Assembly: GCA_002490835.1 (NCBI GenBank)
Contig: DKUU01000037.1
Span: 30,417-94,416 of the forward strand
DNA from: Lachnospiraceae bacterium UBA7196
Lineage (GTDB): Bacteria; Bacillota; Clostridia; Lachnospirales; Lachnospiraceae
Length of the DNA stretch: 64,000 nucleotides
Reading direction: 5' to 3'
In this document: positions 41,138-50,094 of the stretch, piece after piece
Layout of the letters: each line of letters begins with the position of its first letter
How positions within the stretch are numbered: the first letter of the stretch is position 1
Position numbers and translations under genes: made by a program
Notes under the pieces: generated by a model
What the model was told of the DNA's origin: nothing
What the model saw: only the letters and a program-made list of their open reading frames with translations
Database searches by the model: none

Positions 41138-42328
41138 CTAGCGGACTTTTTTGTCTCGCTTCACACCCTTCAACAGCAGCAAAGAAAGAATCAGCACCAG
41201 CGGGAAAACGCAGCCCACCAGCATTCCTTTGCGCAGATCATTCCCTGCATTTTGTGTGATATTGCCCACCAGACTCGGGCCAAATGCGCCGCCGAGATCC
41301 CCAGCCATGGCGAGCAGGGCAAACATGGCTGTGCCGCCCTCAGGCAGCCGTCCGGAACAGATACTGATCGTGCCGGGCCACATGATGCCGACCGAAAAAC
41401 CGCACAGGATACAGCCAATCAGTCCGATAATCGGATTGCTTGAGATAGAAGCGGCGATGTAACAGCTCAGGCACAGCACGCCCGATCCCATCATAAACCG
41501 CAGCAGATCCAGCTTTTCGCCATATTTTCCGAAAATGACGCGGCTGATGCCCATGGTAATCGCGAACATACAAGGTCCGGCAAGATCCCCCATCGCTTTT
41601 GAAAATCCCAGTGCCGATTCCGTGTAGGCGGAAGCCCACTGCGCCATGGAAAGCTCGGAAGCCCCAGCGCATACCATCAGAACAATGGCGATCCAGAATA
41701 GGGGAACCCGCAGCAGGCGGCCCGTGCTCATGCCTTTTCCGTCTTCGGTCGTATACTCGATCGGACAGGTCGCGAAGTTGTAGATATTATAAAGCGGAAG
41801 GATAGCCCACGCACAGGCAAGCCACTTCCAACTGTCAATACCAAAAATGGCAAAAAAGACTGTGGACAGAAGGATCACACCCACAGACCCCCAGCAGTAA
41901 AAAGAGTGCAGCAGACTCATAACAGCTTCTTTGTGGTCAAAGGGGCAGGCTTCCACAATGGGGCTGCCCAGCACCTCGATCAGGCCGCTGCCGATCGCAT
42001 AGATGATGACGCTTATGATAATGCCGGTCAGTGGGGTTGGGCATAAGTCGGGCAGAAAGGCGAGTCCGATAAGCCCTGCCGCCGCGCACAGTTCTGAGGC
42101 AATGGCGCATCTGCGATAGCCGATCTTGTCAGCAAAGTAGGAGCAGAGAACGTCTACAATGAGCTGCGTCAGAAAAAACAGGGTAGAGATCAGCGCGATC
42201 TGCCCCAACGGAATCTTGTAATTGTTATGAAATGTCAGGAAAAGCAGCGGCGTAAAGTTTGCGCAGATAGCCTGTGTGATAAAGCCCAGATAGCAGGCAA
42301 GTAATGTCTTTTTATAATTTTTGGACAT
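41138..42328 (-). CDS. major facilitator superfamily transporter
   Basis: A 396-residue membrane protein with about 12 helices. The loop 2-3 motif is present as SYFADKIGYRR (DxxGRR-like). The arrangement, with a long central cytoplasmic loop around residue 195 (PIEYTTEDGKGM), suits a sugar or drug carrier; the exact substrate cannot be told. ATG 42328 is used with AAAGGAG about 11 bases upstream; ATG 42349 contains that sequence and is less likely. Upstream are two perfect palindromes that may be operators. Confidence 0.87.
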   Translation of the reverse strand: MSKNYKKTLLACYLGFITQAICANFTPLLFLTFHNNYKIPLGQIALISTLFFLTQLIVDVLCSYFADKIGYRRCAIASELCAAAGLIGLAFLPDLCPTPLTGIIISVIIYAIGSGLIEVLGSPIVEACPFDHKEAVMSLLHSFYCWGSVGVILLSTVFFAIFGIDSWKWLACAWAILPLYNIYNFATCPIEYTTEDGKGMSTGRLLRVPLFWIAIVLMVCAGASELSMAQWASAYTESALGFSKAMGDLAGPCMFAITMGISRVIFGKYGEKLDLLRFMMGSGVLCLSCYIAASISSNPIIGLIGCILCGFSVGIMWPGTISICSGRLPEGGTAMFALLAMAGDLGGAFGPSLVGNITQNAGNDLRKGMLVGCVFPLVLILSLLLLKGVKRDKKVR

Positions 42329-42380
42329 ATTATTTGGTACTCCTTTCATTTTTGTACCATTAATGTACTTACAGAATATA

Positions 42381-42451
42381 TAATAGTATCATACTATTAC
42401 AAAAAATGAATTTCTATTATAATACTACCTTAAAATGATACTATGGTATCT
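42381..42451. promoter_or_regulatory. two palindromes upstream of the MFS gene
   Basis: TAATAGTAT-C-ATACTATTA (42381-42399) is a perfect 9-bp inverted repeat, and GATAC-TATG-GTATC (about 42438-42451) is a second. Both are AT-rich and lie in the region between the divergent MFS and acetyltransferase genes. No dedicated regulator is next to them. Confidence 0.5.
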
Positions 42452-42513
42452 ATGACGGCTGTAAATGGGACGTGTCGGGTTAGTGGATTCAGAGAAAGAG
42501 GTGGGATATCAAA

Positions 42514-43035
42514 ATGGGTAAAAATGTGATATTAGAAACAGAGCGATTATATCTGCGGGAAATGACGCAGGAAGATTTTCCTTCCCTGTGTAACATTTTA
42601 CAGGATGAGAAGACCATGTATGCCTATGAAGGCGCGTTCACGGATCAGGAGGCGCAGGAATGGATGGACAGGCAGCTTGACCGTTATCAAAAATGGGGCT
42701 TTGGCTTGTGGGCGGTTATTTTAAAGGAGACTGGGGAGATGATCGGTCAGTGCGGACTTACCATGCAGCCATGGAAAGAGGAGGAGGTGCTGGAGATCGG
42801 CTATCTGCTGAATCGGTCGCATTGGCATAAGGGTTATGCGATAGAAGCGGCAAAGGCTTGTAAGCAGTATGCGTTTGCTATATTAAAGGCGGACGAGGTC
42901 TGCTCCATCATCCGTGACACCAATAAGGCATCTCAAACGGTAGCGGAAAGAAATGGCATGAAGGTGGCAGATACTTGGATAAAACACTATAGAGGTGTGG
43001 ATATGCCGCATTACAGGTATGTGGTATATCGCTAA
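42514..43035 (+). CDS. GNAT family N-acetyltransferase (RimJ/RimL-like)
   Basis: A 173-residue acetyltransferase. ETERLYLREMTQEDFPSL opens the RimJ/RimL pattern; LEIGYLLNRSHWHKGYAIEAAKA is the acetyl-CoA loop; RDTNKASQTVAERNGM the last motif. The substrate is unknown. AAGAGGTGGG precedes ATG 42514. It is followed within 50 bp by a C39-like protease gene and then another acetyltransferase fusion. Confidence 0.87.
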   Translation: MGKNVILETERLYLREMTQEDFPSLCNILQDEKTMYAYEGAFTDQEAQEWMDRQLDRYQKWGFGLWAVILKETGEMIGQCGLTMQPWKEEEVLEIGYLLNRSHWHKGYAIEAAKACKQYAFAILKADEVCSIIRDTNKASQTVAERNGMKVADTWIKHYRGVDMPHYRYVVYR

Positions 43036-43086
43036 TATAAGTCCGTCATGCGTTAATAATAAAAAGAGAAAGGTAGGAAGGTAAAA

Positions 43087-43443
43087 ATGAAACTGATTAT
43101 GCAGCCGACTGAAACAACCTGCGGACAGGCGTGTATCGCCATGATCACGGGCAGGGAGATCGGGGAAGTGATAAAGGATATGAAGACAAGCGGACCTACG
43201 AGTATCGGGCAGTTGATTGAGATTCTGGATTTCTACGGGGTAAAACATGCAGAGCGGAATACCCGTATTTCCAAGAAGAACCCTGTGCCGCATCCGTATT
43301 CTATTTTAACGGTGCACGCAGATGGTGGCTACACGCATTGGACCCTGTTATATGATGGCAAATATTATGATCCTGAATTTGGTTTGATCGAGGGCGAGTA
43401 TACTCATGGAAAGATCACCTCATTTTTGGCGATTTATCCATAA
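43087..43443 (+). CDS. C39/papain-like cysteine peptidase domain protein
   Basis: A 118-residue protein that is nearly only one peptidase domain: QPTETTCGQACIAMITG has the oxyanion glutamine (Q6) and nucleophile cysteine (C12), HWTLLYDGKYYDPEFG the histidine and aspartate. This is the pattern of C39 bacteriocin-processing and related papain-like peptidases. It lacks the transporter domain of C39 ABC proteins and any signal peptide, so it would act in the cytoplasm. AAGGTAGGAAGG precedes ATG 43087. Confidence 0.75.
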   Translation: MKLIMQPTETTCGQACIAMITGREIGEVIKDMKTSGPTSIGQLIEILDFYGVKHAERNTRISKKNPVPHPYSILTVHADGGYTHWTLLYDGKYYDPEFGLIEGEYTHGKITSFLAIYP

Positions 43444-43510
43444 CGTTTGGCAGCTGTTGAGAATCCGGCGGTTTGCGGATATAATAGGGATATGTGTGGA
43501 GGTGATTTTC

Positions 43511-44806
43511 ATGGACTATATCAGAACCGACGGCAAAAACAAAGATTTTATTGAAAACTGCCGACTCCTCGACATGGACCTTGACAGGCGTGTCGGAAGA
43601 CAGATCAAGCGGGAAAAATATCAGAAATTCAATCAACTGGATGAGATACGGGAAGCAATCGTCGTTTACGATGGGGATAAACCGATTGGCGGCGGCGCTA
43701 TCAGAAGATATGATGAGGAAAATATCGAACTGAAAAGGGTGTTTGTACATAACGAATATCAGGGACGGGGAATCGGGAGCAAACTCGTTTCCCTCTTGAT
43801 TGAATGGGCGGCAGAGCTTGGGTATCGCAGGATGATTCTGGAGACAGGGGAATTATTGGCGGAGTCCTGCGCAGTCTATAAAAAGCTGGGGTTTGAGGTC
43901 ATCCCTAATTACGGGCCGTATGTGGATATGCCGGAGTCTTTGTGTATGGGGAAGACAATAAAAAGTATCATCATCCTTGGCTCCGGCGGCTGTGTGAGTA
44001 CGCCGCGGCCTTGCTGTAACTGCCGGGTATGTAAGCAGGCGCGGCAAAAAGGCTTTCCCTATGCAAGAACGGGATGCAGCCTGTTTATCGAAGGGGCAAA
44101 TATCCTCATTGACACGCCGGAAGATATTAACGACGCGCTGAATCATGCAGACGTGCGGAAGGTGGAACATATTTTTTACAGCCACTGCGATCCCGATCAC
44201 ACCATGGGGATGCGCGTGATCGAGCAGCTGAAGATGGACTGGCTTGCCGATTCTGTAGGGAAAAAACAGGACGATCCGCTTGAAGTGGCTTCTTTGCCGA
44301 CGATCCTTGAGGATATCAAGCAACAGGGAACAAAATATGGCTCGGCACTTGCGTATTATGAGGCAAAAGGTTTGATTCGCACAAAAGGCATCCGTACTGT
44401 TCAGAAAGACAACATGGTAATTGATCTGGTTCCGGTTGATGCAGAGGAACATGTGGCAGTCTTTGTGATTTTGGCGGGCGGCAAAAAAGTAATCTATGCG
44501 CCCTGCGATGTGAAGCCTTTCCCGCAGTCGGAGCAATTTCAGGATGCGGATGTTTTGATCATTGGTAATACCATTGTCGGGGATGTCTTAAAAGACGGTT
44601 TTGTATTAGAAGAAGACAATCCGCTGCGAGGGGAATTGTTTACTTTAGATGAGATCGACGCCCTAAGAAGGCAGTACGGTATGAAAGAAGTGATCATCAC
44701 GCATTTGGAGGAGGACTGGGGGAAAACCTACGACGATTACAAAAAGCTGGAAGGGGAGCTTAAGTTCATACGGTTTGCGTATGACGGCATGAGAATCCCC
44801 TTGTAA
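43511..44806 (+). CDS. GNAT acetyltransferase fused to a PhnP-like metallo-beta-lactamase
   Basis: A 431-residue two-domain protein. Residues ~1-145: GNAT fold with ELKRVFVHNEYQGRGIGSKL (acetyl-CoA loop QGRGIG) and AVYKKLGFEVIPNYGPY. Residues ~155-431: MBL fold opening IIILGSGGCVSTPRPCCNCR, a PhnP-like start with cysteines, then HCDPDHTMGM as the HxDxDH zinc motif region and later TPED and the D/H ligands. PhnP cleaves cyclic ribose phosphates. The reading frame is continuous through the junction (~146-155) without a linker stop, so it is a real fusion rather than two genes. ATG 43511 is used with GAGGTGATTTTC upstream; an ATG at 43406 lies inside the previous gene. Confidence 0.8.
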   Translation: MDYIRTDGKNKDFIENCRLLDMDLDRRVGRQIKREKYQKFNQLDEIREAIVVYDGDKPIGGGAIRRYDEENIELKRVFVHNEYQGRGIGSKLVSLLIEWAAELGYRRMILETGELLAESCAVYKKLGFEVIPNYGPYVDMPESLCMGKTIKSIIILGSGGCVSTPRPCCNCRVCKQARQKGFPYARTGCSLFIEGANILIDTPEDINDALNHADVRKVEHIFYSHCDPDHTMGMRVIEQLKMDWLADSVGKKQDDPLEVASLPTILEDIKQQGTKYGSALAYYEAKGLIRTKGIRTVQKDNMVIDLVPVDAEEHVAVFVILAGGKKVIYAPCDVKPFPQSEQFQDADVLIIGNTIVGDVLKDGFVLEEDNPLRGELFTLDEIDALRRQYGMKEVIITHLEEDWGKTYDDYKKLEGELKFIRFAYDGMRIPL

Positions 44807-44830
44807 GTGCACTTTTCGTCAGCTCCGTTT

Positions 44831-45709
44831 CTATCCCTTCTGGCATACAGGGCAGTACACGCTGCTTCTGCCGCCAATCACCATACGGCAAAGCGTTTCC
44901 TGACACTTCGGACAGGGCTTGCCCGCATGGCCGTAGACCTGCAAAAAGGGCGTATTGCGGTAGTCCCGCCCCTTGGTTTCCAGATAGTCTTTTGCTGAAA
45001 TGCTGTTTGTTTCTATAAAATAGGAAATGCGTTCCGGAATCACGGCGGCGAGCGTTTCCCATTCCTTTTCGGTCAGGCTGGCGGCCGGGCGCGCCGGATG
45101 GATGCCGGCAGTAAACAGGATCTCGTCGGAATAGATATTGCCGATGCCCGCAATGACGCCCTGATCTAACAGACATTCTTTCACGGCCTTTTTTCGTTTC
45201 CCGAAACGGGCATTCAGATATTCCACAGTGACCGATTCGGTCAGCGGTTCGATTCCCAGTTTTTGCGTGCCGCTGAAAATATCTGTTTCATCTTTTCGGA
45301 TCAGCCAAAACCGCCCGAAACGGCGCATATCAGAAAAGCGCAGTTCCAGAGAATCGTTTGCTTCTACGGTATCCTGTTTTGGGAGGTTCGCCTGCTTTGC
45401 AGGGCTTTTCAGGCACAGTACAATGTGCGTATGCTTTTCTTCGGGATCGTCTGCCGGGGTAAGAAGGAGCCCGCCCGTCATCCGTAAGTGCAGGATGATG
45501 CGGTCCCCGCTTTGCAGCACGATCATTAGAAATTTACCCCTGCGCTCCATATGAGAAATGACTTGATTGGTCAATGTTTTGCAAAAGGTATCCGCATCAG
45601 GATGTGCCACCACTTCCGGGCGGCGTACGGTCGCTTTTTCTATCACAAGCCCCTTGATCTGCGGCTCGATCACTCTTTTTATCGTTTCTACTTCCGGTAA
45701 TTCTGGCAT
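44831..45709 (-). CDS. mutM: formamidopyrimidine-DNA glycosylase
   Basis: A 292-residue base excision repair enzyme that removes 8-oxoguanine and cuts the strand. It begins MPELPEVE, where P1 and E2 (after Met removal) are catalytic. The helix-two-turn-helix region is GVIAGIGNIYSDEILF, and the C-terminal zinc finger is CPKC...YCPVC (four cysteines). It converges with the GNAT-MBL fusion gene, with only ~25 bp between. Confidence 0.95.
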   Translation of the reverse strand: MPELPEVETIKRVIEPQIKGLVIEKATVRRPEVVAHPDADTFCKTLTNQVISHMERRGKFLMIVLQSGDRIILHLRMTGGLLLTPADDPEEKHTHIVLCLKSPAKQANLPKQDTVEANDSLELRFSDMRRFGRFWLIRKDETDIFSGTQKLGIEPLTESVTVEYLNARFGKRKKAVKECLLDQGVIAGIGNIYSDEILFTAGIHPARPAASLTEKEWETLAAVIPERISYFIETNSISAKDYLETKGRDYRNTPFLQVYGHAGKPCPKCQETLCRMVIGGRSSVYCPVCQKG

Positions 45710-45802
45710 TTGTGTTTCCTCTTGCGTATCTTTTTCTTTTTCCAGGAAAATCCATCTCTTTATTGCTTAGTAAAGTTAGCACATCGATAGAATGATGTTA
45801 GT

Positions 45803-46735
45803 TTAGCTGTTTGTTGGAAAATAATCTCGGTATAGCTGTTCCCTGTAGGCATTGTCGGAGAGGGCGCGTTTTACATCTTCGGTTTTGCCGGCATCTATCA
45901 GGGTTTGCAGTAATTTGGCGAGGGTGTCGCCTCCGGTTTTCATTCCTTCCGCGAGACCCGCTTCAAGGCCCTCCTGATAGCCGATTTCCCGCCATTCTTT
46001 CCGCTCACTTTTCATATGTTTTTCTTCGTCATATTCAAATATACTCACCGCGATTGCCTCCGCTCGATTCTTAGATAGAAATTCTGAAAGGATTCCATTT
46101 TTAATGCAATCATTTACTGCCTTTTCTACTGCTTCTGATAGGGGCATTTTTTCTGTATTCGCCCTGACCTGTGCCACATACTGTGCGTACTCCTTAAGCA
46201 GACGGCAGGTATCCAACAGTTCCGAATTGTGCCCAAGATTGATGTTGTACACAGTCACGGATAGTTCCAGTGACGGTTCATCCAGTTTCTTTTCGAAAGA
46301 GTCCGATAGATACAGAATCTGCTGCTCCGGTTGAAAGTCTGTCCCGTTGTAAAACACGACAAAACGGGGCGCCGGAATCCTTATGAGAGTCTTACTGTAT
46401 AAGTTCTCATCTTTAATGCGATTTTGCAGTACACTTGTTACATAGAGCAGGTCCCGCAGCGGCATATTTGGGTTGCAGGTGGACTGATGCTCATAAAGGA
46501 GCAGTTCAAAATCAAACACAAAGGAAATGTCGTTTTTATAGTTCATGTAGACCGCGTTTTCCAGCGTGGTGATTTCCAGATAGTCAGTCTCCGCATAAGC
46601 AGTGCCGTTTAACGCATTGTACAGGCTCAGCAGATTTTCCTTTTTCCGGAATATCATACGGAATACGGTGTCTTTGTAATTGCGGTGTACACTTGTTTCC
46701 TGCCGGGGTGTTTCGTTTGCTTTTGTTTTTTTCAT
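45803..46735 (-). CDS. Rpn family recombination-promoting nuclease/putative transposase
   Basis: A 310-residue protein. The N-terminal domain contains the Rpn pattern: KDTVFRMIFRKKENLLSLYNALNGT, then a YKNDISFVFDFELLLYEHQST core where D and the E-x-Q of EHQS form the PD-(D/E)XK site. Rpn proteins of E. coli make RecA-independent DNA exchange and DNA breaks. The C-terminal third is helical and repetitive (QEGLEAGLAEGMKTGG). AAGGAGG precedes ATG 46735. A second member begins at 63264. Confidence 0.87.
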   Translation of the reverse strand: MKKTKANETPRQETSVHRNYKDTVFRMIFRKKENLLSLYNALNGTAYAETDYLEITTLENAVYMNYKNDISFVFDFELLLYEHQSTCNPNMPLRDLLYVTSVLQNRIKDENLYSKTLIRIPAPRFVVFYNGTDFQPEQQILYLSDSFEKKLDEPSLELSVTVYNINLGHNSELLDTCRLLKEYAQYVAQVRANTEKMPLSEAVEKAVNDCIKNGILSEFLSKNRAEAIAVSIFEYDEEKHMKSERKEWREIGYQEGLEAGLAEGMKTGGDTLAKLLQTLIDAGKTEDVKRALSDNAYREQLYRDYFPTNS

Positions 46736-46945
46736 TCTTGTGTCCTCCTTGATGACAGCGACAAATTCTTTTCATGAAAGAAATTGTCTCCGATACAGGA
46801 GAACTGTTCCAGATTCTCCTGCTTTGTAGTTGGTTGATTGGAATCAAAGCATGGATTTTCTGAAACTTAGAATGGCAGTCGAATTTTGAGATAAACTGCC
46901 ATAGAACTTTGTGAAATGTTTTCGTTAGAAAATATGCTTTTTTAT

Positions 46946-46975
46946 ACTATAGCATGTGTTGAACGAAATTGTAAA
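46946..46975 (-). promoter_or_regulatory. promoter of the Rpn gene, within the 46736-47145 intergenic region
   Basis: On the minus strand TTTACA (46975-46970), 18-bp spacer, TATAGT (46951-46946). Between it and the gene, ATGGCAGT (46872-46879) can pair with ACTGCCAT (46895-46902), an 8-bp leader stem. The rest of this ~410-bp region is AT-rich with no coding signal. Confidence 0.6.
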
Positions 46976-47068
46976 TATATTTTTAGAAAAAATGGTAAAA
47001 TATTTTCTTTTAGCAGCTCTGCCAGTCTTGCTGCACCGATTGGAAGCGGTAAAGAATGGAAATCAAAA

Positions 47069-47096
47069 TTGACGATTGATAGGGATGTGATATACT
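47069..47096 (+). promoter_or_regulatory. promoter for acetyltransferase 47146
   Basis: TTGACG (47069-47074), 16-bp spacer, TATACT (47091-47096), about 50 bp before the start codon. Confidence 0.6.
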
Positions 47097-47145
47097 AGTG
47101 TGAAAAGTATTTTAAGTCACAGCAAACTGTGATAGGGAGATTACC

Positions 47146-47619
47146 ATGGAAGTCAGTTTAGTCAGGGCGGACATTTCCCATGCGGAAGAAATACACGCCA
47201 TGCAGATCGAAGCGTTTCGGGAACTGTTAGAGAAATATCAGGATTTTACTACCAATCCCGGCGCGGAAAGCGTAGAAAAAGTGCAAGCGCGCCTGCAACA
47301 GGACACTACTTATTTCTATTTTATTTGTCTGGGGGAGACAAAGGTGGGAGCGGTCCGCGTCGTTGACACAAAAGAATCCGGAAAAAATAAAAGGATATCG
47401 CCTATTTTTGTTTTACCAAAGTTTCAGGGCAGGGGCATTGCGCAGGAAGCGATCCGGCTCTGCGAGGAAATGCATGGAAGGGAACATTGGAAGCTGGACA
47501 CCATTTTGCAGGAACCCGGGAACTGTTATTTGTATGAGAAAATGGGCTATCGGCGGACAGGCAGGACGGAAGTTATCAATGAGAGACTGACGTTAGTGTT
47601 TTATGAAAAGCGAGGGTAA
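47146..47619 (+). CDS. GNAT family N-acetyltransferase
   Basis: A 157-residue acetyltransferase. FVLPKFQGRGIAQEAIRLCEE is the acetyl-CoA pyrophosphate loop (QGRGIA), and PGNCYLYEKMGYRRTG is motif B, as in GNAT proteins for small molecules. The substrate is unknown. It converges with the MATE gene. Neighbours on each side are unrelated (Rpn, MATE), so it forms a single-gene unit with its own promoter. Confidence 0.85.
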   Translation: MEVSLVRADISHAEEIHAMQIEAFRELLEKYQDFTTNPGAESVEKVQARLQQDTTYFYFICLGETKVGAVRVVDTKESGKNKRISPIFVLPKFQGRGIAQEAIRLCEEMHGREHWKLDTILQEPGNCYLYEKMGYRRTGRTEVINERLTLVFYEKRG

Positions 47620-47644
47620 TTACAGATTTTTTATCCTTTCAAGG

Positions 47645-49015
47645 TTACTCGTTTTCCCGTGTCAGATTATTCAGCCAGAGAAATTTTTTGTACCGTGGAT
47701 AGAGCCACGGTAATTTTACGATTTCATCAGCCATCATAATTATATAAATTGCCATGACCGACCAGTGGAATACAAAAGTTCCCAATAAAGCAAAAGGGAG
47801 TGAAAAACACCATGTTGCATAGAAAACACTGATCGCATCATATTTTGCATCTCCACCGGATGGAAAGATTCCGCAGACAATAATCGTATTCACGGAATAT
47901 GCAAAAACGTAAAATGAACTGAAGATCAGCATAGTGGTTAAGTAATATTTTGCATTGTCGGAAAGAACAAAAAAATGCGTTACAATCGGACTAAGAACAC
48001 AGAGCAGCCCCATGTGGATACCTCCTGTCCAAAATGAAATATGACAGAATTTTTCCCCATATTCTTTTGCTTTATCAAACATGTTTTTGCCCAGCAACTT
48101 GCCGGTTATAATGCCTGCTCCGGAAGAAATTCCTTTGCACACGCAGGTAATCAATTCCTGCGCCACAGAAGTAATGGATGCAGCGGCGGTTGCATCTGTC
48201 CCAAGATGCCCCATGATTAAAGAATGCATGGAGAAGCCCAGTCCCCAGGCAAGGGAGCTTGCCAGCATAGGAAGAGCAATTCTGAACATATCCTTTATCA
48301 CAATTGACGAAAACCATTTCATACTCTGTCTTTCCAAGTGAATGCTTTTAGGACGGTAGGATTCCACAATACACCAAATCAATGCGATTATTTCCACTAC
48401 AACAGTAGAGTATGCTGAGCCGTTTGCCCCTAAAGCCGGAACACCTGCAATCCCGTAAATAAGGAAAAAATCAATCGTCATATCCGCTATCAGCGTGGCG
48501 ACAGATATAATGACACTTTTGGTAGCATTTCCTTCTACTTTCATCACCAAGAAATAACATTGTGTGATGCCGCTGAAAAGGTATGAAAAACTGACTACTC
48601 TTAAATAGGAGGCTCCAATACGAATCAGTTCTGAATCATTGGTGTAAATACGCATAAGCTGTTTGGAGAAAAATAATGCTGCGGCAAAGAAAATTATCGA
48701 AATGAAAAAGGCGTATTTCACAATCGTGCAAAACAGGTTTTTAACCATTTGTCTATCGCCTTTACCCCAATATTGGGCAATTAAAGCGCCGCCCCCGCTG
48801 ACCACAGCACCAATAAATAAATTCATAATAAATGCTATTTGATTTGCCAGCGACACCGCCGATACTGCGTCCTGTGTAAGCCGTCCCAGCATCAATGCGT
48901 CTGACGCCCCAACCAGTGCGACTAAGAGATTTTGCAAACCGATCGGAATAGCCAGTGTCAGCAGTTCATGATAAAAGTCCTTTTTTCTTCTCTTTTCATT
49001 TCCCGTTCCTACCAA
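47645..49015 (-). CDS. MATE family efflux transporter
   Basis: A 456-residue membrane protein with about 12 helices in two halves: LAIPIGLQNLLVALVGASDALMLGRL and a corresponding second-half LPMLASSLAWGLGFSMHSLIMGHLG. It is distinct from the MATE pump at 20216 and resembles the YoeA/NorM-like group. Substrate unknown. The frame has no ATG near its start; TTG at 49015 is the best candidate, with AGGA about 14 bases upstream, so the exact start is uncertain. Confidence 0.88.
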   Translation of the reverse strand: MVGTGNEKRRKKDFYHELLTLAIPIGLQNLLVALVGASDALMLGRLTQDAVSAVSLANQIAFIMNLFIGAVVSGGGALIAQYWGKGDRQMVKNLFCTIVKYAFFISIIFFAAALFFSKQLMRIYTNDSELIRIGASYLRVVSFSYLFSGITQCYFLVMKVEGNATKSVIISVATLIADMTIDFFLIYGIAGVPALGANGSAYSTVVVEIIALIWCIVESYRPKSIHLERQSMKWFSSIVIKDMFRIALPMLASSLAWGLGFSMHSLIMGHLGTDATAAASITSVAQELITCVCKGISSGAGIITGKLLGKNMFDKAKEYGEKFCHISFWTGGIHMGLLCVLSPIVTHFFVLSDNAKYYLTTMLIFSSFYVFAYSVNTIIVCGIFPSGGDAKYDAISVFYATWCFSLPFALLGTFVFHWSVMAIYIIMMADEIVKLPWLYPRYKKFLWLNNLTRENE

Positions 49016-49086
49016 TAGTTTTATAATGAGTTTCCTGTGCTACTTGGGCAGATTTCATGGTACAGCCATGTTTCTGTTATCCTTCC

Positions 49087-50034
49087 TTACAATGTAAGTG
49101 CAGTCTGTCCATTCACTTGATCTTTTACAAGAAAACTTTTCTGTGCGCCCTGTGTCAAGGTATCCGTATCTTTCAGTTCCCCGAGTAAAATCGGCGAATC
49201 AGGATTATGGTATTTATAGTTGTCAAAGGCTTTCTGCGGGTTCTTGTTGGCATAGCAGTATTTACAGCCGTTCATACAGGTATCATACGCGCCGATATCC
49301 CGGCTTTCGATACAGTGGCAGCCCTGTCTGGTGCCTTTGTGCTTTCGGTCTTTGAAGCGGACACCGTTGGCATTTCCCAATATGTCAAACGTCATACAGC
49401 CGGAGGAATGGATGTGGTAGCGGGAAAAGTCGCCGTTTGTTCCGCAGGTCTGTAGTAGCATGCCGTTTCTTTCCGCAACCGCGCCAAATCCTTTTGCCAG
49501 CGCATCCATGTCCTGCTCTGACAGAGGGATCAGCTCCGGCATATTGCGTTCCAGCTTTTGATACATTTCCACAAAGCTAAAAATGCAGCGGTCGATATAA
49601 GGGGAAAGTGTTTCTGCCATAGATTCAAAGGTTTTCAAATGCCGCCCGACGGTATATTCTTTTGTCAAAAGAACCGGATCATACCGCCATGCGATCCGCT
49701 GTTTTCCGACGATTTCAGACAGTTTGATTAGGGTTTTCATGCTTTCCTCTATGGAGGGAACACCCGGCTCGATCCCTTTTCCGTAAGCAGTGATCGTGTA
49801 ATGAAAGTAAGTATGGAAACGATCTGTGATTTCATGCAGGCGCGGCAGGATCGGCTTGTAATTCTTAGAACAGAACACAACACAGTCCACCGTGTCGGGG
49901 GTCAGTTCGTAACGTGTCACTTTATTGGGAAACAGAGGGTTTCGTGAAAGCACATACCCTTCCGAAAAGCGATTCAAAAGCCACTGCGTATAATACTGGA
50001 CGGTATCTGTCCGTCCTCCCGTGTTGATAATCAT
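49087..50034 (-). CDS. DUF1848 family protein (radical SAM-like, cysteine rich)
   Basis: A 315-residue protein. It begins MIINTGGRTDTVQYYTQWL and has GFVLSRNPL-like and VFCSKNYKP motifs of DUF1848; the C-terminus contains CHCIESRDIGAYDTCMNGCKYCYANKNP, where CxxxC/CxxC cysteines could hold an iron-sulfur cluster as in radical SAM relatives. ATG 50034 is chosen because GGGAGGAACCC lies immediately upstream; an in-frame ATG at 50073 does not have it. It follows the MarR gene closely on the minus strand and is probably in its operon. Confidence 0.85.
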   Translation of the reverse strand: MIINTGGRTDTVQYYTQWLLNRFSEGYVLSRNPLFPNKVTRYELTPDTVDCVVFCSKNYKPILPRLHEITDRFHTYFHYTITAYGKGIEPGVPSIEESMKTLIKLSEIVGKQRIAWRYDPVLLTKEYTVGRHLKTFESMAETLSPYIDRCIFSFVEMYQKLERNMPELIPLSEQDMDALAKGFGAVAERNGMLLQTCGTNGDFSRYHIHSSGCMTFDILGNANGVRFKDRKHKGTRQGCHCIESRDIGAYDTCMNGCKYCYANKNPQKAFDNYKYHNPDSPILLGELKDTDTLTQGAQKSFLVKDQVNGQTALTL

Positions 50035-50094
50035 GGGTTCCTCCCTTCCGAAGCGTTTTACGCCGATTGACATTAAGGTTATCAGACTTATCGG

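Noticed and set aside
46916..47098. 60-codon frame between Rpn and acetyltransferase
   Set aside because: AT-rich intergenic sequence holding two promoters, no ribosome site.
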